A DNA stretch of 64,000 nt from Phyto melanocephala (taxonomy: Eukaryota > Arthropoda > Insecta > Diptera > Rhinophoridae): the NCBI GenBank assembly GCA_941918925.1, contig OW799236.1:80564213-80628212 (forward strand), read 5' to 3'. The notes beneath the pieces are model-generated. The model saw nothing but the letters and a program-made list of their open reading frames with translations. It searched no databases and was not told the origin of the DNA. Positions within the stretch are counted from its first letter, which is position 1, and every line of letters starts with the position of its first letter. Below are positions 20,985 through 35,900 of the stretch, in pieces. Both the position numbers and the translations under genes were made by a program.

Positions 20985-23900
20985 ATGGATCGCCGTAAGT
21001 CGCCATTTTTTTGTTTTAACAAAAATTTTAAGGTTAAAATTCGTACATATGTAAAAAATTCATGATTTTAAAATGAGAAGAAAAATAAATGTATTAAAAA
21101 ATATAAATGCCATTAGTTTCTGCCATGTGATTAGTTTGTGGCCATGGTATACCCTGGTTTTTTGCATATTTATTTGATAGGAAAAACTCATTTGGAGAAA
21201 AATTAAGTGATTGTAAACCAGTGTAGCTAATGTTTTTATTTAATTTAAGGATCCAAAAAAACTGCTGTGGCTGGGATATTGTTAGGAAGTGGGTTGATCT
21301 TCATTTCGCGTTTAAAAGATTTACTAAAACTAGCATAATACGTAATTATCAGTGAAAGAAGAATTAGTAAAATCTTTGGGAAGGCGGCAGAGCATTTTTA
21401 TGCGACTGCTGATAAAATAAAGTGTTCTCAAAAAAAACCGTGACGATAAAAAATGTATCTAAAAAAATCTTACCGTAATATAATGCTTTATTATACCCTT
21501 CGCGGTGAGTGTAAGGGTATATAAAGGTTTGTCAGTCCTTGTGAAATTCAATTTTCATTTCCGACCCCTTGCAGTAAAACTTATAAATATATCGGAAATG
21601 TTCGGGAGCAGATCGGTATTGAAAATCAGAAAAATCGCTCTATAAACAATTGATATATGATAAAAAAACCTAGAACACACCAATACAAACTGGATTAACG
21701 TAGGTTCGAATCCCAGTTAAGACAAAAAAAAATTTTTATTATACACTAAAATTACATTTCCCACACAAGCACTTATTTCCAATACTACAATACAGTTGAA
21801 ATTTTCAAAAGCAACGTTTGCAATAGAATATATACTAGACTTGCAAGATCTGCAACATTTGAATGATCTGTTACAACGAATAGTGATTTCCGCTATTGTA
21901 GAATATTACGAATTTTATAAATTTTGTGGATTGAAAAGATTGACAGTTAAAATGTCCTATCTTAAACCATTATAAGAACCACATAAAGTAGAGCGTAAAT
22001 ACATACTAGATAACTGGTACAATTTAGGCGATAAAATACTTTATATAGTAAACATATCGCTAGAAACTGGATTCTCTGATTCTCTTAGATGTCTCGGCGT
22101 CATTTTAGATCCTTGTCAATATTTTGATATTCATTGGTTTTTATTTGTAGATAATTTTTATAATATTAATGTTCAGGATTTAACTATGTAATATATTTTA
22201 ATTGGCCTAATGAGGCTTTATATTACGTTAAATAAATAAATAAATAAATACTCTTTCCAATAAAGCTTGTCTTGCTTTAAGAATATTATATTCTTTAAAA
22301 CCATATACGCCTAGACTTGTTAGATATCGATTTGCTTTCTCCCTGATTATGTCTCAGTTTAACTATGGTTTGGAGTTTTTTCTGGTTCTCAAGCATATAA
22401 TTTGGATATTCTTAGCAGAATTATAAGGAAAGTGGTTCGTTACGTTTTAATTTAAAAAGTACAACAACCGATTATTCTGGTCAAAAATGAGGTGCCTTCA
22501 AGACATCTTTCTATCTTTAATCGTTCTTTTTTAGTGCGTGTATATAAAGTTTGGATTTTTCTGCCAAGTAGCCTTAAACTGTTTTCGTATTAATTTTTAA
22601 CTTATAAACTCAAGCTTCTTTCTTATTTTAACGGTACTTTGCCTTGAAAAGTAGGTTAAATATTTTATTCTCTTGCTATGAGTACTTAGTTTTCCAATGT
22701 TGATATGGCTGCGGAGCCACTTATATACTTGAATAGTTTGTTTATATATTTGAATTGTTGTTTACCATAGTACATAGTTAATTATCCACAATATATAAAT
22801 AATTGGCCGTGAAGGCTTTCTTTGTATTGAAATTAATAAATAAATATTCCTGAACAGCTGAAAGGAATCGATAGTTAGGTTAGGTTGAAAAGGAGGGGCA
22901 CAAAAAGCCCAAACCCATGACAGGTATACACACTTAGCTTAGCTCCATATGGAAAACGGAATTCCCAAAAAAACCCTTAATCATAATTTCCCATAAGTGA
23001 CGGACTAGTCCAAAAACCCAGTCCCCTCAATGTAATTCCTTATGGATCTCCAGTTTGAGTTCCCCAGGTATTCCATGTTCGGCATAGTATTCACTGTAAA
23101 ATTTTTGCGTCTAATATGCCCAAACGCAGGACAATGACAGAGGAAGTCTACCAAAGTCTCATCCTCTTCTTCGCATGCTCTACATGTCGTTTCCTCAGAC
23201 AATTTCATGCGAGATAGATGGGTTTTTAACTCCGTATGACCTGTAATTACACTGGTTAGTCTCCTTACTGTTGGTCTACTCAGTCTCAGAATCTTCTTTG
23301 ATTTCCCAAGATTTGTACTTTTGTCACTGTACCGACATCATTGCCTTGCCATTTTCTGACATGTTCCTCCATCGCCCAATTTAAGTTCATCCTTGAATCG
23401 TTTAAAGGGTTTAGCATGTTCCAAAGTTATAGTACTGAGAAGAGCTCCCATTTTGGTTAATTTTTCGTCTTGTTTCCGAGCAGCCCGTGATGGCTTGGTA
23501 TCCATATTATCTCAAGATATCCACAATTTGCATACGAGTTTATCTCGCTCTTGCATTGCAGAACGTTCCGATATTCTACTCTCTCCTTTCTCAATGTCTT
23601 AATCACTGATTGGCTATTCTCAAAGATACGAATTGGGTTTTCGGTATTCGGTTCCTTTATCTATTTAATTCCTTCCGTAATCGCTATAATCTCAGCCTGG
23701 AAATTGGTATTGTGATCTGGTAGACGGAAGTATTTGCGATCGATAGTTACACCGATAGAAAAAGTAAAAATACGATTAAGTGTGCCGAATACCGGCCTAT
23801 TAATGGCTTAAAAACATGCGAAAAATTCTGGAAGAAATTGTCAAAAACCATTTAGAAGAGTACACGGAAAAAAATAAAATATTTTCAAAATATCAATCAG

Positions 23901-26900
23901 GGTTCCGAAAAAATCATTCATGTGAAATTGCCTTAAATTACGTTATTTATAGATGGAAATATATTAAGAAAAACAATAAAATTGTAGCCATCTGAAACGA
24001 TAGATCGTGATATTTTATTAAAATAAATATACAAATACGGTATACAAGACACTAAATTAAAATGGTTTCAATCATACTCAAATAGTAGAAAACAAAAGAC
24101 AAAAATTAATATTATAAAATCTATGGAAATGGACGATTTTGGTGTACCTCAGGGATCAATTCTAGGAGCACTTCTGTTCATCATTTATATTAACGACATG
24201 GAGAAAGTTCTGGAAAAATGTAAAATTGTACTATACGCTGATGATACTCTGATTTTCTCAGAGGCACTGATAGATGAGATGTGTTATGAACATTTACGAA
24301 AAGATATAAATAAAATTAACAACTGGTTAAAAATGAATAAGTTCAAACTAAACGAAACTAAAACAAAAATAATAAAGAATGAGATCGATAAAACCCTAAC
24401 ACGAATAAAACGCAATAACTTTGAAACGAATTAATCCATTTTAATGAATTCAGCTTTTTTTGATGAACTGTTTCACCTTTTCCGGAATTGAGACCATGAG
24501 GGTTTTGATGGTATCCTTAGTAACTTTATTGCTGGAATAAGACCATTTCTGGGAAAAAATTTTAGTAGTATTAGCAACTTGTTTTGTATCCTTCAGCACT
24601 CTTTTGACTAAAGCCCAGTAACGTTCGATGGGCCTTAGTTCTGGACCATTAGGTGGATTTGCTTCTTTTGGCACTACCACTATATAATTTGTTTCATACC
24701 ATTCTGCTGCAGATTTACTATAATGACACGACGCTAGGTCGGGCCAAAAATATGTTGACTTATTGTGTTTTCGTATGAATGGAAGCAACCTCTTCTGCAA
24801 GCACTCCTTGATGTAAATATCAGTGTTGATAGTCCCAGTAGTAATAAATTTACTGCTTCTTTCTCCGCACGTGCATATAGCTTGCCAAACTAAGTACTTC
24901 TTTGGAAACTTTGTCTTTTTTTGGAACTTAAATTGGTCATCGACATTACCTCTTCCATCGGCCACATAATAACTTCGCCCTGGGAGCTGAGAAAAGTCGG
25001 CAAGAACGTAAGTCTCATCATCCATAATACAACACTCATATTTGTTGATAAAATTTCTAAGCAGTTCTTTGGCACGACTTTTTGCATCCAAGTTTTTCTT
25101 CGAATTTCTGTCTGGCACTTTCTGAACCTTGTAGGACTTAAGGCCTTCATATCGTTTAACCTTCCTTACAAAAAAATCGGAACAGTTTGCTTTTAAGGCG
25201 GCTTTACGGTTTGAGAGGTTGGGATTTTGGTTTAGAAGACTAACAATCTTTGAAGCTAACTGTGGGTCAGTTATACCTTTTTTAGCTCCACTTCCAGCTT
25301 TCCTTTTAATACTACGACGTTCGTTATACAATTTTATCACACGCGAATTTGTTTGTCGTGACACCTTTATCTCATTTGCAATAGATTTGTAAGTACGACT
25401 GGGATTTTTTAAAAAAATTATTATTTTTTCACGCACTTTTTCTTCGGAATCCATTTTCAAACAAACTAATAATCCGATTATGCTATTATTTTGTACACAT
25501 AATTTGACAAGTTTTTAAATGCAAACTTTATCATAAACAGTTATATTTTTTGTGCATGAAGAAAGGTGGAATTAAAAATGTGTGTTAAGGTTTCACTGAT
25601 CTCATTCTTTAAAAATAAATATGAACAATAATATAACTCAAAATAAATGATGTGACTATTGAAAAAGTAGCTACTTTGAAATGTCTGGGTTTTCCTAATA
25701 GATAATGAATGAAATTTTAAAGAACATGTAGAATACATACATATGTAAAAAATTTGAAAGGAAATAGGATCTTTTAAACGTATAAAATGTCGATTATAAC
25801 AGCAATAAATGTATACAACACAATTATTGAACTTAATTAAATTACCAATTAAAACGACTGCAAAAGTTGCAAAATAAAGCATTGCGAACCATTCTAAATG
25901 CAACCGTTTTGCCTCAATAAGATATATGTTGGATACGCTAAAATGGATGAATTTACATCAAAGATTAGAACTTACAACTTTGACCTTCATTAAAAAAATG
26001 GAAATGGGCGATGCACCTGGATTTCTTATAGAACAACTTTAATATGTTGGAGATATTCAGCCATATAACTTAAGGAATAACTTGGAATTTAGATTACAAC
26101 AAGCAGATACAAATACAACAAATCGTTTACTATTTTACAAAGGGTTACAAAAATATAACATGATGCCATGTTTTATAAAAGAGGAAACAAATATGACAAT
26201 TTTTAGGGAAAATTTTGTTAATTTCATCAGAAATATTAATGTAAACTAGAGCTTTGAAATAATGATTAATTTAAAAAATGTATGAAATGTACTTTAAAAA
26301 TATTACAAACTAGCTTGTTCCCGCGACTTCGTCTGCGTAGTTATCGGAGGTAGACTTAGTATTAACAAAAATAAAAATATTTACAACAAATGAATGTGTG
26401 ATGATGAGTTTGTCAACGACTTCGCGTTATTATCGTGATAAAGAGTAGCCTATGTGTTAATCTAGGGTGTTATATAGCTATGTGCCGAATTTCATTTAGT
26501 TCCGTTCAGCCGTTTTTGCGTGATTGAGTAACAAATATCCAAACATACAAACATTCAAATTTATTATATTAGTAGGATATATAAATAAATAAAAAAAAAT
26601 ATTCTGTGACGCCAACAGCCTTGTTCTGAAATTCGCTAAAGCAAATCTCTATCGCTAAGACTCTAAAAATATGTAAATTTATTCCTTTCCGCCAAGAAAT
26701 ATAAGACAATTACGCTAAATAAAAATATAACATTCCAGCAAATATGTCTATGACAAAAAAGTAAATTTGCAGGGGTTCAACTGCTGATGAAGTGATTAAA
26801 TTTAAGTGAAAACACTAATGATTTTAACATTAGCGTGTTATTGAAAATCGTGTGTTTACATGGATATATTAAATAACTGCACTCCATTAGATATAATAAG

Positions 26901-29900
26901 TGCATGGAACTCATTCATATTTGATGAAGAGCATCGGATATTTTATAAGTTGAATTTGTTTGTTTACATGAATGCTTTTACACAATTGATTTAGAAAGTC
27001 TTGTAAATGTAATTCGCTTTGTATTACTTTTAATTTTTTTTTTGCTGGGATAGTTAAAAAAAACCTAAGAACCTACTAAATCACAAAAAATATTTTATTA
27101 GGTAAATATTCATAATGAAAGTATCATAACATTCCCAGAAATACATTAAAATGTTGAAAAAAAAAAAAATAAATGGTAAATAGATGATATCAACGGTCCA
27201 GTTAGACAAAAAGTTTCTAGAAAAAAATTAAATATCTAGTGTCATTTTAAAAACGTGAGAATGTGTAAATAGACGCAATTCTAATGGCAACTAGTTCCAA
27301 CATTTCGTAACCGTAACAACAAAAGATCTATTAAAAGAGGATCTAAATAATCTAGGAGGAACAAAGTGAAGATTTCTACTACGAGAAAAAAATACATTCA
27401 TTACAAAGAGTAAAGGTTGACATTTTAAAGTAATATTAAATTACGAATTATTATTAAAAGAGCAACCAAAAAAACTTAACAAAGTCAAATAAAGGGTGTT
27501 TTTTTAAGCCCGATAGAACTTGAAATTGTAAAAAACAACACAAAAAATTAAATTGTAATCAAAATTTCTTTTTTATTCGAAAGATCAATACGTGACATTA
27601 ACATTTGAAAATGATTTCGGGCATATGGGCACCGCGGCTGTTCTTGACGAAGCGCATTCTGGACGTTTATGTTTTATCGCAAAATTGTGTTCAGCGATGA
27701 GGCGCATTTTTGGCTTAACGGGTTTGTTAATAAGCAAAATTGCCGCATATGGAGCGAGACCAATCCACAAGAGACCCTACAGACTCTATTGCATCCAGAA
27801 AAATGCACCGTTTGGTACGGTTTTCACGCTGGTGGCATCATCGGACCTTATTTCTTCAAAAATGAGGCCGGAGCTCGCGTTACGGTCAATGGAGATCGTT
27901 ACCGCACCATGATCAATGATTTTTTGTTTGAAAATATGGATGACATTGATCCGGAGGAGATGTGGTTTCAACAGGATGGCGCTACGTGCCATACGGCGAA
28001 CGCAACCATCGACTTATTGAAATCAAAATTTGGCGATAAGTTGATTTCGAGAAATGGACCTGTCAATTGGCCTCCAAGGTCGTGCGATTTGACACCTCTC
28101 GATTATTTCCTGTGGGGCTACGTGAAGTCACTGGTTTATGCTGATAAACCAGCAACAATTGACGCCTTGGAGGCCAGCATTGTTCGTGTTATTCGTGACA
28201 TACGGCCAGCAGTGCTCGAAAAAGTAGCCCAAAATTGGACGTCCAGAATGCGCTTCGTCAAGAACAGCCGCGGTGCCCATATGCCCGAAATCATTTTCAA
28301 ATGTTAATGTCACGTATTGATCTTTCGAATAAAAAAAAAAATTTTGATTACAATTTAATTTTTTGTGTTATTTTTTTACAATTTCAAGTTCTATCGGGCT
28401 TAAAAAAACACCCTTTATTTGATAACAACGACAGGCACTGTAAACGAATGGAATTTACTAAGCGCTTCAAACGTGAAAGAATAACACCAAATGTACTACA
28501 TACAACGTCAGGACAATGAAAATTCTGCTGCATCAAAGTAGCATACGCCAACCTTCTCCTTACATGGAATGGTAAAAAAAATTAGTACAAACAATTCTAC
28601 GCAAAGAACCGCAAATTCTTAATATTGTATTTAAATTAAACTAGCCAATTGAACCGTTTTTTCATCCAAAAAATAAAAGTTAACGAAAAAACGATTAGTA
28701 GAGCCAAACATAATTTTTTTTTCATAAATGTAGTAACATTTAACGAGCTAGCAGTCCATCCCCATCGCATAACATGTTGCAAAAAGGAATTCATATTGTC
28801 TTCAAAAATGCCATAAAATCTTCTATTCTCTTTAAACAACCAAAAAAAAAAATCATTATGAGCATATACATATATAAGGTGTATATGAGCTGGGATTTAT
28901 ACCACAAGGAAGATCATTACTAAAAAGGATAAATACTAGTGGACCCAAAATGTAAGCTTATGAAACACGAGAATATAAAGAAAAAAGTAAGCTTACAGGC
29001 ATCCTTAGAAAACCAAAACATATCTTAAAGGTTTAGTATCAAAGTCGAAAAATTAATAGAATTAAAGGCCCTAGTCAAATCCTTTGAAACTAAAACACTC
29101 AAAAAGTCATTATAAATATGTCGCACCATGAAACAATTGACATTATATTTAATAACTAGCTTGTGCCCGCAACTTCGTCTGCGTAGTTATCGGGATAAAA
29201 GACTTAGTATTAACCTAGATTGTTATTTGTATGTTTGGCACATTTATTATATTAGTAGGATTATTAATTTGAAAATTTAGATTTGAAAATATGAAAGAAA
29301 AGTCGAAACAAAAATAAAAATATTTACAACACAAACAACCTGTTTAGGCTGTAAAATAATGAGTTTGCCAATGACTTCTCTTGGTTATCGTGATAAAAAG
29401 TAGCCTATGTGTTAATCTAGGTTGCTATATATTTATGTGCCGAATTTCATTTGGTTCCGTTCAGCCGTTTTTGTGTGATTGAGTAACAAAAATCCAAACA
29501 TACAAACATTTACATATATTATATTAGTAACCTACCGTTGCCACATGCAAGTGCAAGTGAAAAAAAACCAATACACTAACACTTTTTTACTAACACAACC
29601 ACATTTTGGCAACCTGCGACTCAGCTTGCGAAGAAATTTTTAAACAAGTAAAATTTTTACAGTTACGGCAAGTAAAGTGACAAGCCGAAAAACAGTGTTG
29701 TCTAATACTGAGTTTTTTGTTAACTCACTAATATATCATACAATTGTGGTAAATAATTCAGCTAATTTTTTTAATAAATATGTATATATGTATATAAAGA
29801 ATATTAAGAAAAAATATAAATATTCATTTAAAATGTAAGTTTTAATATAAATATCAAAATTTAATAAAAAAAAATTATATTAAAAAGTTACATGTCTTAA

Positions 29901-32900
29901 GGTAACGTTCAATAGGGGCTATTGACAACACTTAATTACCAATTGAAGCAGCGCCATTTGTTTTAAGTTTGTTTGAAGTTTATTTGTTTACGACATTTTA
30001 AAAATGAACTTGCACTGTGCTGTGTAGCCACTCAAAAAATTTTTGTGTTTTTTTTTGGCATTTCTCCTGATTTTCGTTAGTAATACGTATACACTATTTG
30101 CAAGGAAACACTTGCTTGTGGCAACGTAGGGTAAGATTCACATTTATTATTTTAGTATGTTAAGATTAGGTATTTAATAAAATTATAAAAAATTTGTAAC
30201 AAAATGCATCAACCCAGCCTGCACAAAAGTACGACAATGTCTGAATCAGACAAGTCTTACAAATATCTGACTTTTTTTACGGACATTTCGTACAGATTTC
30301 TGTAAGACATGTCTGGGAAATTTAATGTACGACACGTCTGATAGATTTCTGACTGATTTCGTACCGATATGTCGAAGGGATTTTATTCTTTTTTGTTTAC
30401 CGACATGTCTGATAGATATCTGACTGATTTCGTACAGAAATGTCTAAGTTGTTTTCATTCCTTTTGTTTAGGATTTTTTGTTTTTTTCTTTACTTTACTT
30501 TCTTTTCTTTCTATGCCTTTACCAATTTTGTAATCTTGATTTTGTTTGTTTTACAAATTGTTTATTTAAGTCATAAAGTGCAACAAAATAGGTGATATTA
30601 AAAAATTTAATTTATTGGTGTTTAAAAGTAATATAGAAAGTGATTGTTTTGTGATTACAAAACAATATATATAAAAAGAGTGTCACGTCAGACTTTTCGG
30701 AAAAAATTTCAAAAAGATACGTAATTGGTTTTTCAAGTTAGCTTAAAATATTTAAAATAATTGTTTTAACTATTATATGTGGCATATAAACAATGTATAT
30801 GTAATTAAGTAATAAATTAAATGAATAAAAAAATATAACATAAAACTGAGTTTTATTTTATTAAATATTTCAGACAAACATCCGACAAACTTTCAGAAAT
30901 CTGTCAGAAATCCATACGAATGTCGTATAATAAATCAGAATTTCCCTGCTTTTTCTTTCAGATTTCTGTTAGATTTCTATCAGACACGTCGGTAAAAAAC
31001 TCAGAATTTCCCACGACATGTCTGTCAGAATTCGTGTCAACCACTTCATATGTTTGGCGGTCAGAAGTCTGACAGAATTCGTATAGAATTCTTACTTGTT
31101 TGTCGACATTTCTTACAGACATCTGACAGATGTCGGACAATTTTGCAGGCTGGGAAGCACCAAGAAAAAAACGAAAAAAAACAAAATAACTTATGTACTC
31201 AATTTTGCACCTCTGTATTTTATGAAGAATTTGAAGAAAAGAAATGAAAAAGTGCCGTTATATTTCAATATTTTTGCATAAGCTTGACATTATTTAAATC
31301 GCGTGTGGTAAAAACATTGTGCAAATTTTTGATCAAAAATCATTTTAGTTGAAATCAAATAAATTCCTTGCAATAATAAATAATGAAGAAGCTTTCAAAA
31401 TCCACCGAGGAGAGCATTCGGGCCATGACTGAAAGAGGCTGTTCTGCCCGGGAAATTTCAAAAGAACTAAAAGTGAGTTAATCAGTGGTCATAAAGGTAC
31501 AAAAACGGTGTTCCGGTGTTCCAAAGCCTCAAGTTAGATGTCGTAAAAAACTTCAACTAATGCGGACGCCTTTCTAATGATAAGAGAAATCAAAAGAAAT
31601 AAGTTTTGAACACCAAATATGCTTCGTTAGCAATCGGAAAACCCGTTGTCGGTGGACGGCATGTAGAGCCTTTCGCGACATTGGTTACATTGAAGCAGTA
31701 AAAAAAACAAAAACCTGTGTTGCCGGAAAAAAATGTAAAGGCACGGTTAAAATTTGCTTCAAAGGCGCCATGTGAAACAAACTGTGAAGCACGGGGGAGA
31801 AAACGTCATGGTATGGGGTTGCTTTACGTGGTGGGACCTTGGACCACTGCAAAAAATTGATAACATATTGAAGAAAGAAGACTTTTTGAGAATTTTGCAG
31901 ACTCATCTTCCCGATTTTTTAGATAAGAGCTTGGCGACCAAAATTTTCAATTAATGCAGTGGCCAGCACAAAGTCCAGAGACGGTTGGGACAGTACCAAT
32001 CAGCCCCTACAAATTTGGATGAGCTTTGGCAGCGGATCCAAAACAAATGGAAGAATATTCCAAAAGAAATTATACAGAAATTGGGGCAGAGTATGCCAAA
32101 TCGCGTAAATCATGTCAAAATTGAATACATTAAAGTTGTTTTCGTTTTCTTTATTTTTTTCTTAGAAATTGATGCTTTAAGTTTTGAATTTTACACTGTT
32201 TTGTTAAGTACCTAATACTAAAAAACCACAAAAAAAATGTTTGAATTTGCTTTATTACTTTTATTTCTATGACATAAAAAGTGCTCAAAGTACAAACTTG
32301 TACTCATTTGTGCACCTCACTGTATATATTTTCGATGATATATCCGTATTATATATCAGTAATTGAAAATACTTATAATTCATGGTATAACTATAAAGCA
32401 ATAAGAAATCTATATAAAGAACAAATACCTATATATAAAAAAAAAAATAATGCCAAAGATCAAAAAGAAATTTAAAAATAGAAATAAAATTTAGTACTAA
32501 AAAAACCAAAATGTGATACAAACTGTGCTATTTAATCAACTAATGTACCTGTGATAAGCTCCAAATTTAAATTTTGTGCATTAACATTAGACGAATTATA
32601 AATTATATGTAAAAGTTTAAGATATAATACGGATTACAATAAAATAAGCTTTAGTTAGAATGATAATTCATTCTTGGAATATTTTGGGAAAAAATACTAG
32701 AAATAATAAATACCTCTTTAAGAACAGGAATATTCCCTGAAAACTGGTGGGGATATATTCATTTTTTCATTCCGTTTGTAACACATCGAAATATCTATTA
32801 TAAACGCTATAAAGTACATATTTTCTGAGTCCTGGTTTCATTTTATTACGATCTAGCTATGTCCGTCCGTCTAACTGTTAAAAGCACGATGGAACTCGAA

Positions 32901-35900
32901 CCAAAAAAGTTAGGAGATTCAAATTTTGCTAGAATATTTCTAATACACAAGGTTTGCTTGGTACTGAAAATGGGGTAAATAGGAATATTAGGGAAAGAGT
33001 TCTAGCTCGTAATACAAGAGTAGATAAAAAAAACATTTGCTTCCAACATCGAATAAAATGCAATTGTGTCCAAACGCATTAACGTAGAGCAATAGAATTT
33101 TGAATGTATACTTCCCTGAAAATTGCTTAAATCTATGTATTAGGAAAAGAGTTATAGTTCAAAATGTACGAAAATTTATACCGCACAGAGTATTTTTCGG
33201 TATATTCAAAATTAATAACGTAATAAAACTGACAAAATTAGATGTGGTTCTGAAATTTTGCAAACATTGCTCTTCGGGAAGAGGCTTTGCACTAACGGAA
33301 AATAAATGTTACACGCCTACTTTTACCTATAACGCTTTATCTCAAATTCATATAATTTCTCTTTGATTAAAATTTTTTGAAGAATAAAGGATTATTAAAA
33401 TATCTAAGTTGTATTTATTAGCAGACACTACTTTAACGCCCACTTTTCACGTTAATTAAATTTAAAAGCTCTTTTTGATGAAATTTCGTATATAAAGCTT
33501 TCTATTCAATGTCATTATTATGTCGGAAAATGAATTAACACGCCCATTTTAACGCCTACCTCAAATACATCACTTTATCTTAAATTTATATAATTTCGTT
33601 TTAAAATAAAACAAAATTACACTTCTTAAAAAAAATATTTTTTACATATTTTTAAGGTTCTCGAAGTATTTCGCCACGACGTTATCGTAATGGCGGTAAT
33701 AGCAGCGGTGGAGGATATCGTCGCTATAGTCGTTCTCGTTCTAGATCAAGGTATTTATTATTTTAATGTTTTCTAGAAGATTTTCAGTATAGTTTAATAA
33801 ATATATGTAAATATGAACTATTGTAGGGATCGTGGTCGAGAATTAAACTATCGTAATAAACGTAATACTCGCTCACGATCTCGTGATCGTAATCATAGGC
33901 GCGGTAACAGCAACGATAATGATTTATATCGTGAAATTATTAACCAAGACTATCAAGACGATAGAAATTATGGTGGAAATAGCGGCGGTTATTCACGAGG
34001 TGGCGGCGGTAATAACAATTATCGATCACGTAATAATGATGAAGATTATATGAATGACCGTGATAGATATTGGAATGAGAATCGATCACGTGACAAAGGA
34101 CGTGATCAAGATCGTGATTATGACAATCGAGACAGAAGGTAAGAAGAAGGCATTTAATCCATAAATAGATTTTTTAAGTTTAATACATTTTGTTAACCTA
34201 ATACAATCGTTTTAATGCCAGTGGAAGTAGTGCTAACAGTAATAGTACTAATAGTAATAACAGACGTTGCAACTTTGCTGAACGTGATAGCGATGATAGT
34301 GATGATATTATGAGTGGACATTATTATAATAAAACTCCTTCAAAAACTATTATTGTATTGGGCTTACAATCACATATCACAGAGGCAGACGTAAGAATAA
34401 AATACTGGTATTAAATATAATTGTAAATTATATAGATTTTTCTTAGATTATGAGCTGTTTAATACAAATGGGAATTGCACGCGCAACAGTGCGACTTATA
34501 CGTAAACGTGCTACAGGTAGGTTTCAAAATGAAAACGAATTTTCTTTTGTATTATTTTTTTTATTAAATATATTTTTGTGTGTGTATAAAACGTAAGTAT
34601 GATTTAAAGTTAAAAAAAAAAATAAAACTACGTTCTGCATCATTTAACTAAAAAATCAAATTTCCTTTTTTGAAGATACATATACATATATTTTTTATAT
34701 AAAACAAACCACCTAAAAAAAATAGTTGATTTTTTTTACAAAAACATTTTGTATTTGCTTCTTATTTAAATTATTTAGGTGCATCACGTGGTTTTGCATT
34801 CGTCGAGTTTGATACGGTTGAAGAAGCTGCACATTGGATGGAGTTAACTCAGGTATCAACAAACAAAAATTCAAAACAAAATGGGTTATGATATAAAGTA
34901 AATACACAAAAATGAAAAATCATAAAATGGCGATGATAATAATCTCAATGACAAAGGACGTGTACAAAAACAAAAAAAAAAAAAAGGAATAGTTTGAGAT
35001 TAGGAAGGTTTTCAATTTAAATGCAATTAAAAATTATTTTTATAAATAGGATTTAACCAAAATCGGCTGGTTATTTGTTTTAATACAGTCAGCTGCCAGA
35101 AGTTATCTTACCCATTTTTAAAAGTTTCTAGTTTTTAATCATTTAGAACAAAAAAATTAAAAACTCTTTTTTATCCGTTAATACGAAGCATAACTATTGT
35201 TTAAAAATAAGTTGTAATAAAAAAAAAAAATAATTTAAAAACAATGCCGTGCCCTTCATTTTTATGTACATTGGTGCAGTGACTGACCATTTGATTTTAA
35301 CTTTTTTATAGTTTATAGTATTATACTGGTCAAGCCAGTAAATTTAAATATTTTTCACAATTCTCCCGATTCTGGACGAATTTAACGATTATGCTGACCA
35401 AAAGATAATAAGCCAGAATAACTTTAATGCGTTGGTCGATTGTGTATCTTCTATGGTTCAAATTGAGTTAGTCTGAAATTTAGAAATACCAAATGAAATG
35501 CAGAAAAAAACTTGACGTTAGGTGTGGTTCACATTCAACATCGGACTTTAAAATTTAACCACACATATATAAATTTATTGTTCGTGGTGGCGGTCATCGT
35601 CGATTTTAATTTTTTATAGTGAATTATATTCTGCTAGTCATGTTAAAAAGTTGTTAAATTTATTAAAAATATGTTCGTATATTTTATTTTTATTATACCC
35701 TTCACCTGTGGTGCACAAGGGTATATATAGCTTTGTCATTCCGTTTGTAATTTCTACAATTTTCATTTCCGACCCCATAAAGTATATATTTTCTGAAAGC
35801 GTATGAACGATTAAGCCCTGACCGTCTATCCGTCTGCCCGTCTGTCCGTGTGTTGGTTGAAATCAACTTTTAGAAGCAACTATATGTTCCTCAGATCTGT

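Larger units (their letters stand above)
20995..33656 (+). other. RBM gene intron 1 (12.7 kb), filled with transposons
   Basis: Begins GTAAGTCGCC after the 10-base first coding exon and ends TTTTTAAG before 33657. It contains a DINE fragment, several LINE remnants, a DD37E element, a mariner, a foldback element and a Tc1-like pseudogene, all annotated separately. The assignment depends on the inferred first exon. Confidence 0.6.

Noticed and set aside
24890..25196. 86- and 91-aa frames overlapping the DD37E transposase
   Set aside because: Shadow frames of the transposase gene.
27592..27912. 106-aa frame on + in the mariner
   Set aside because: Another frame of the transposase and its inverted end.
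33100..33366. 88-aa frame on +
   Set aside because: Lies within a repeat of the second DINE-like family; no protein motif.
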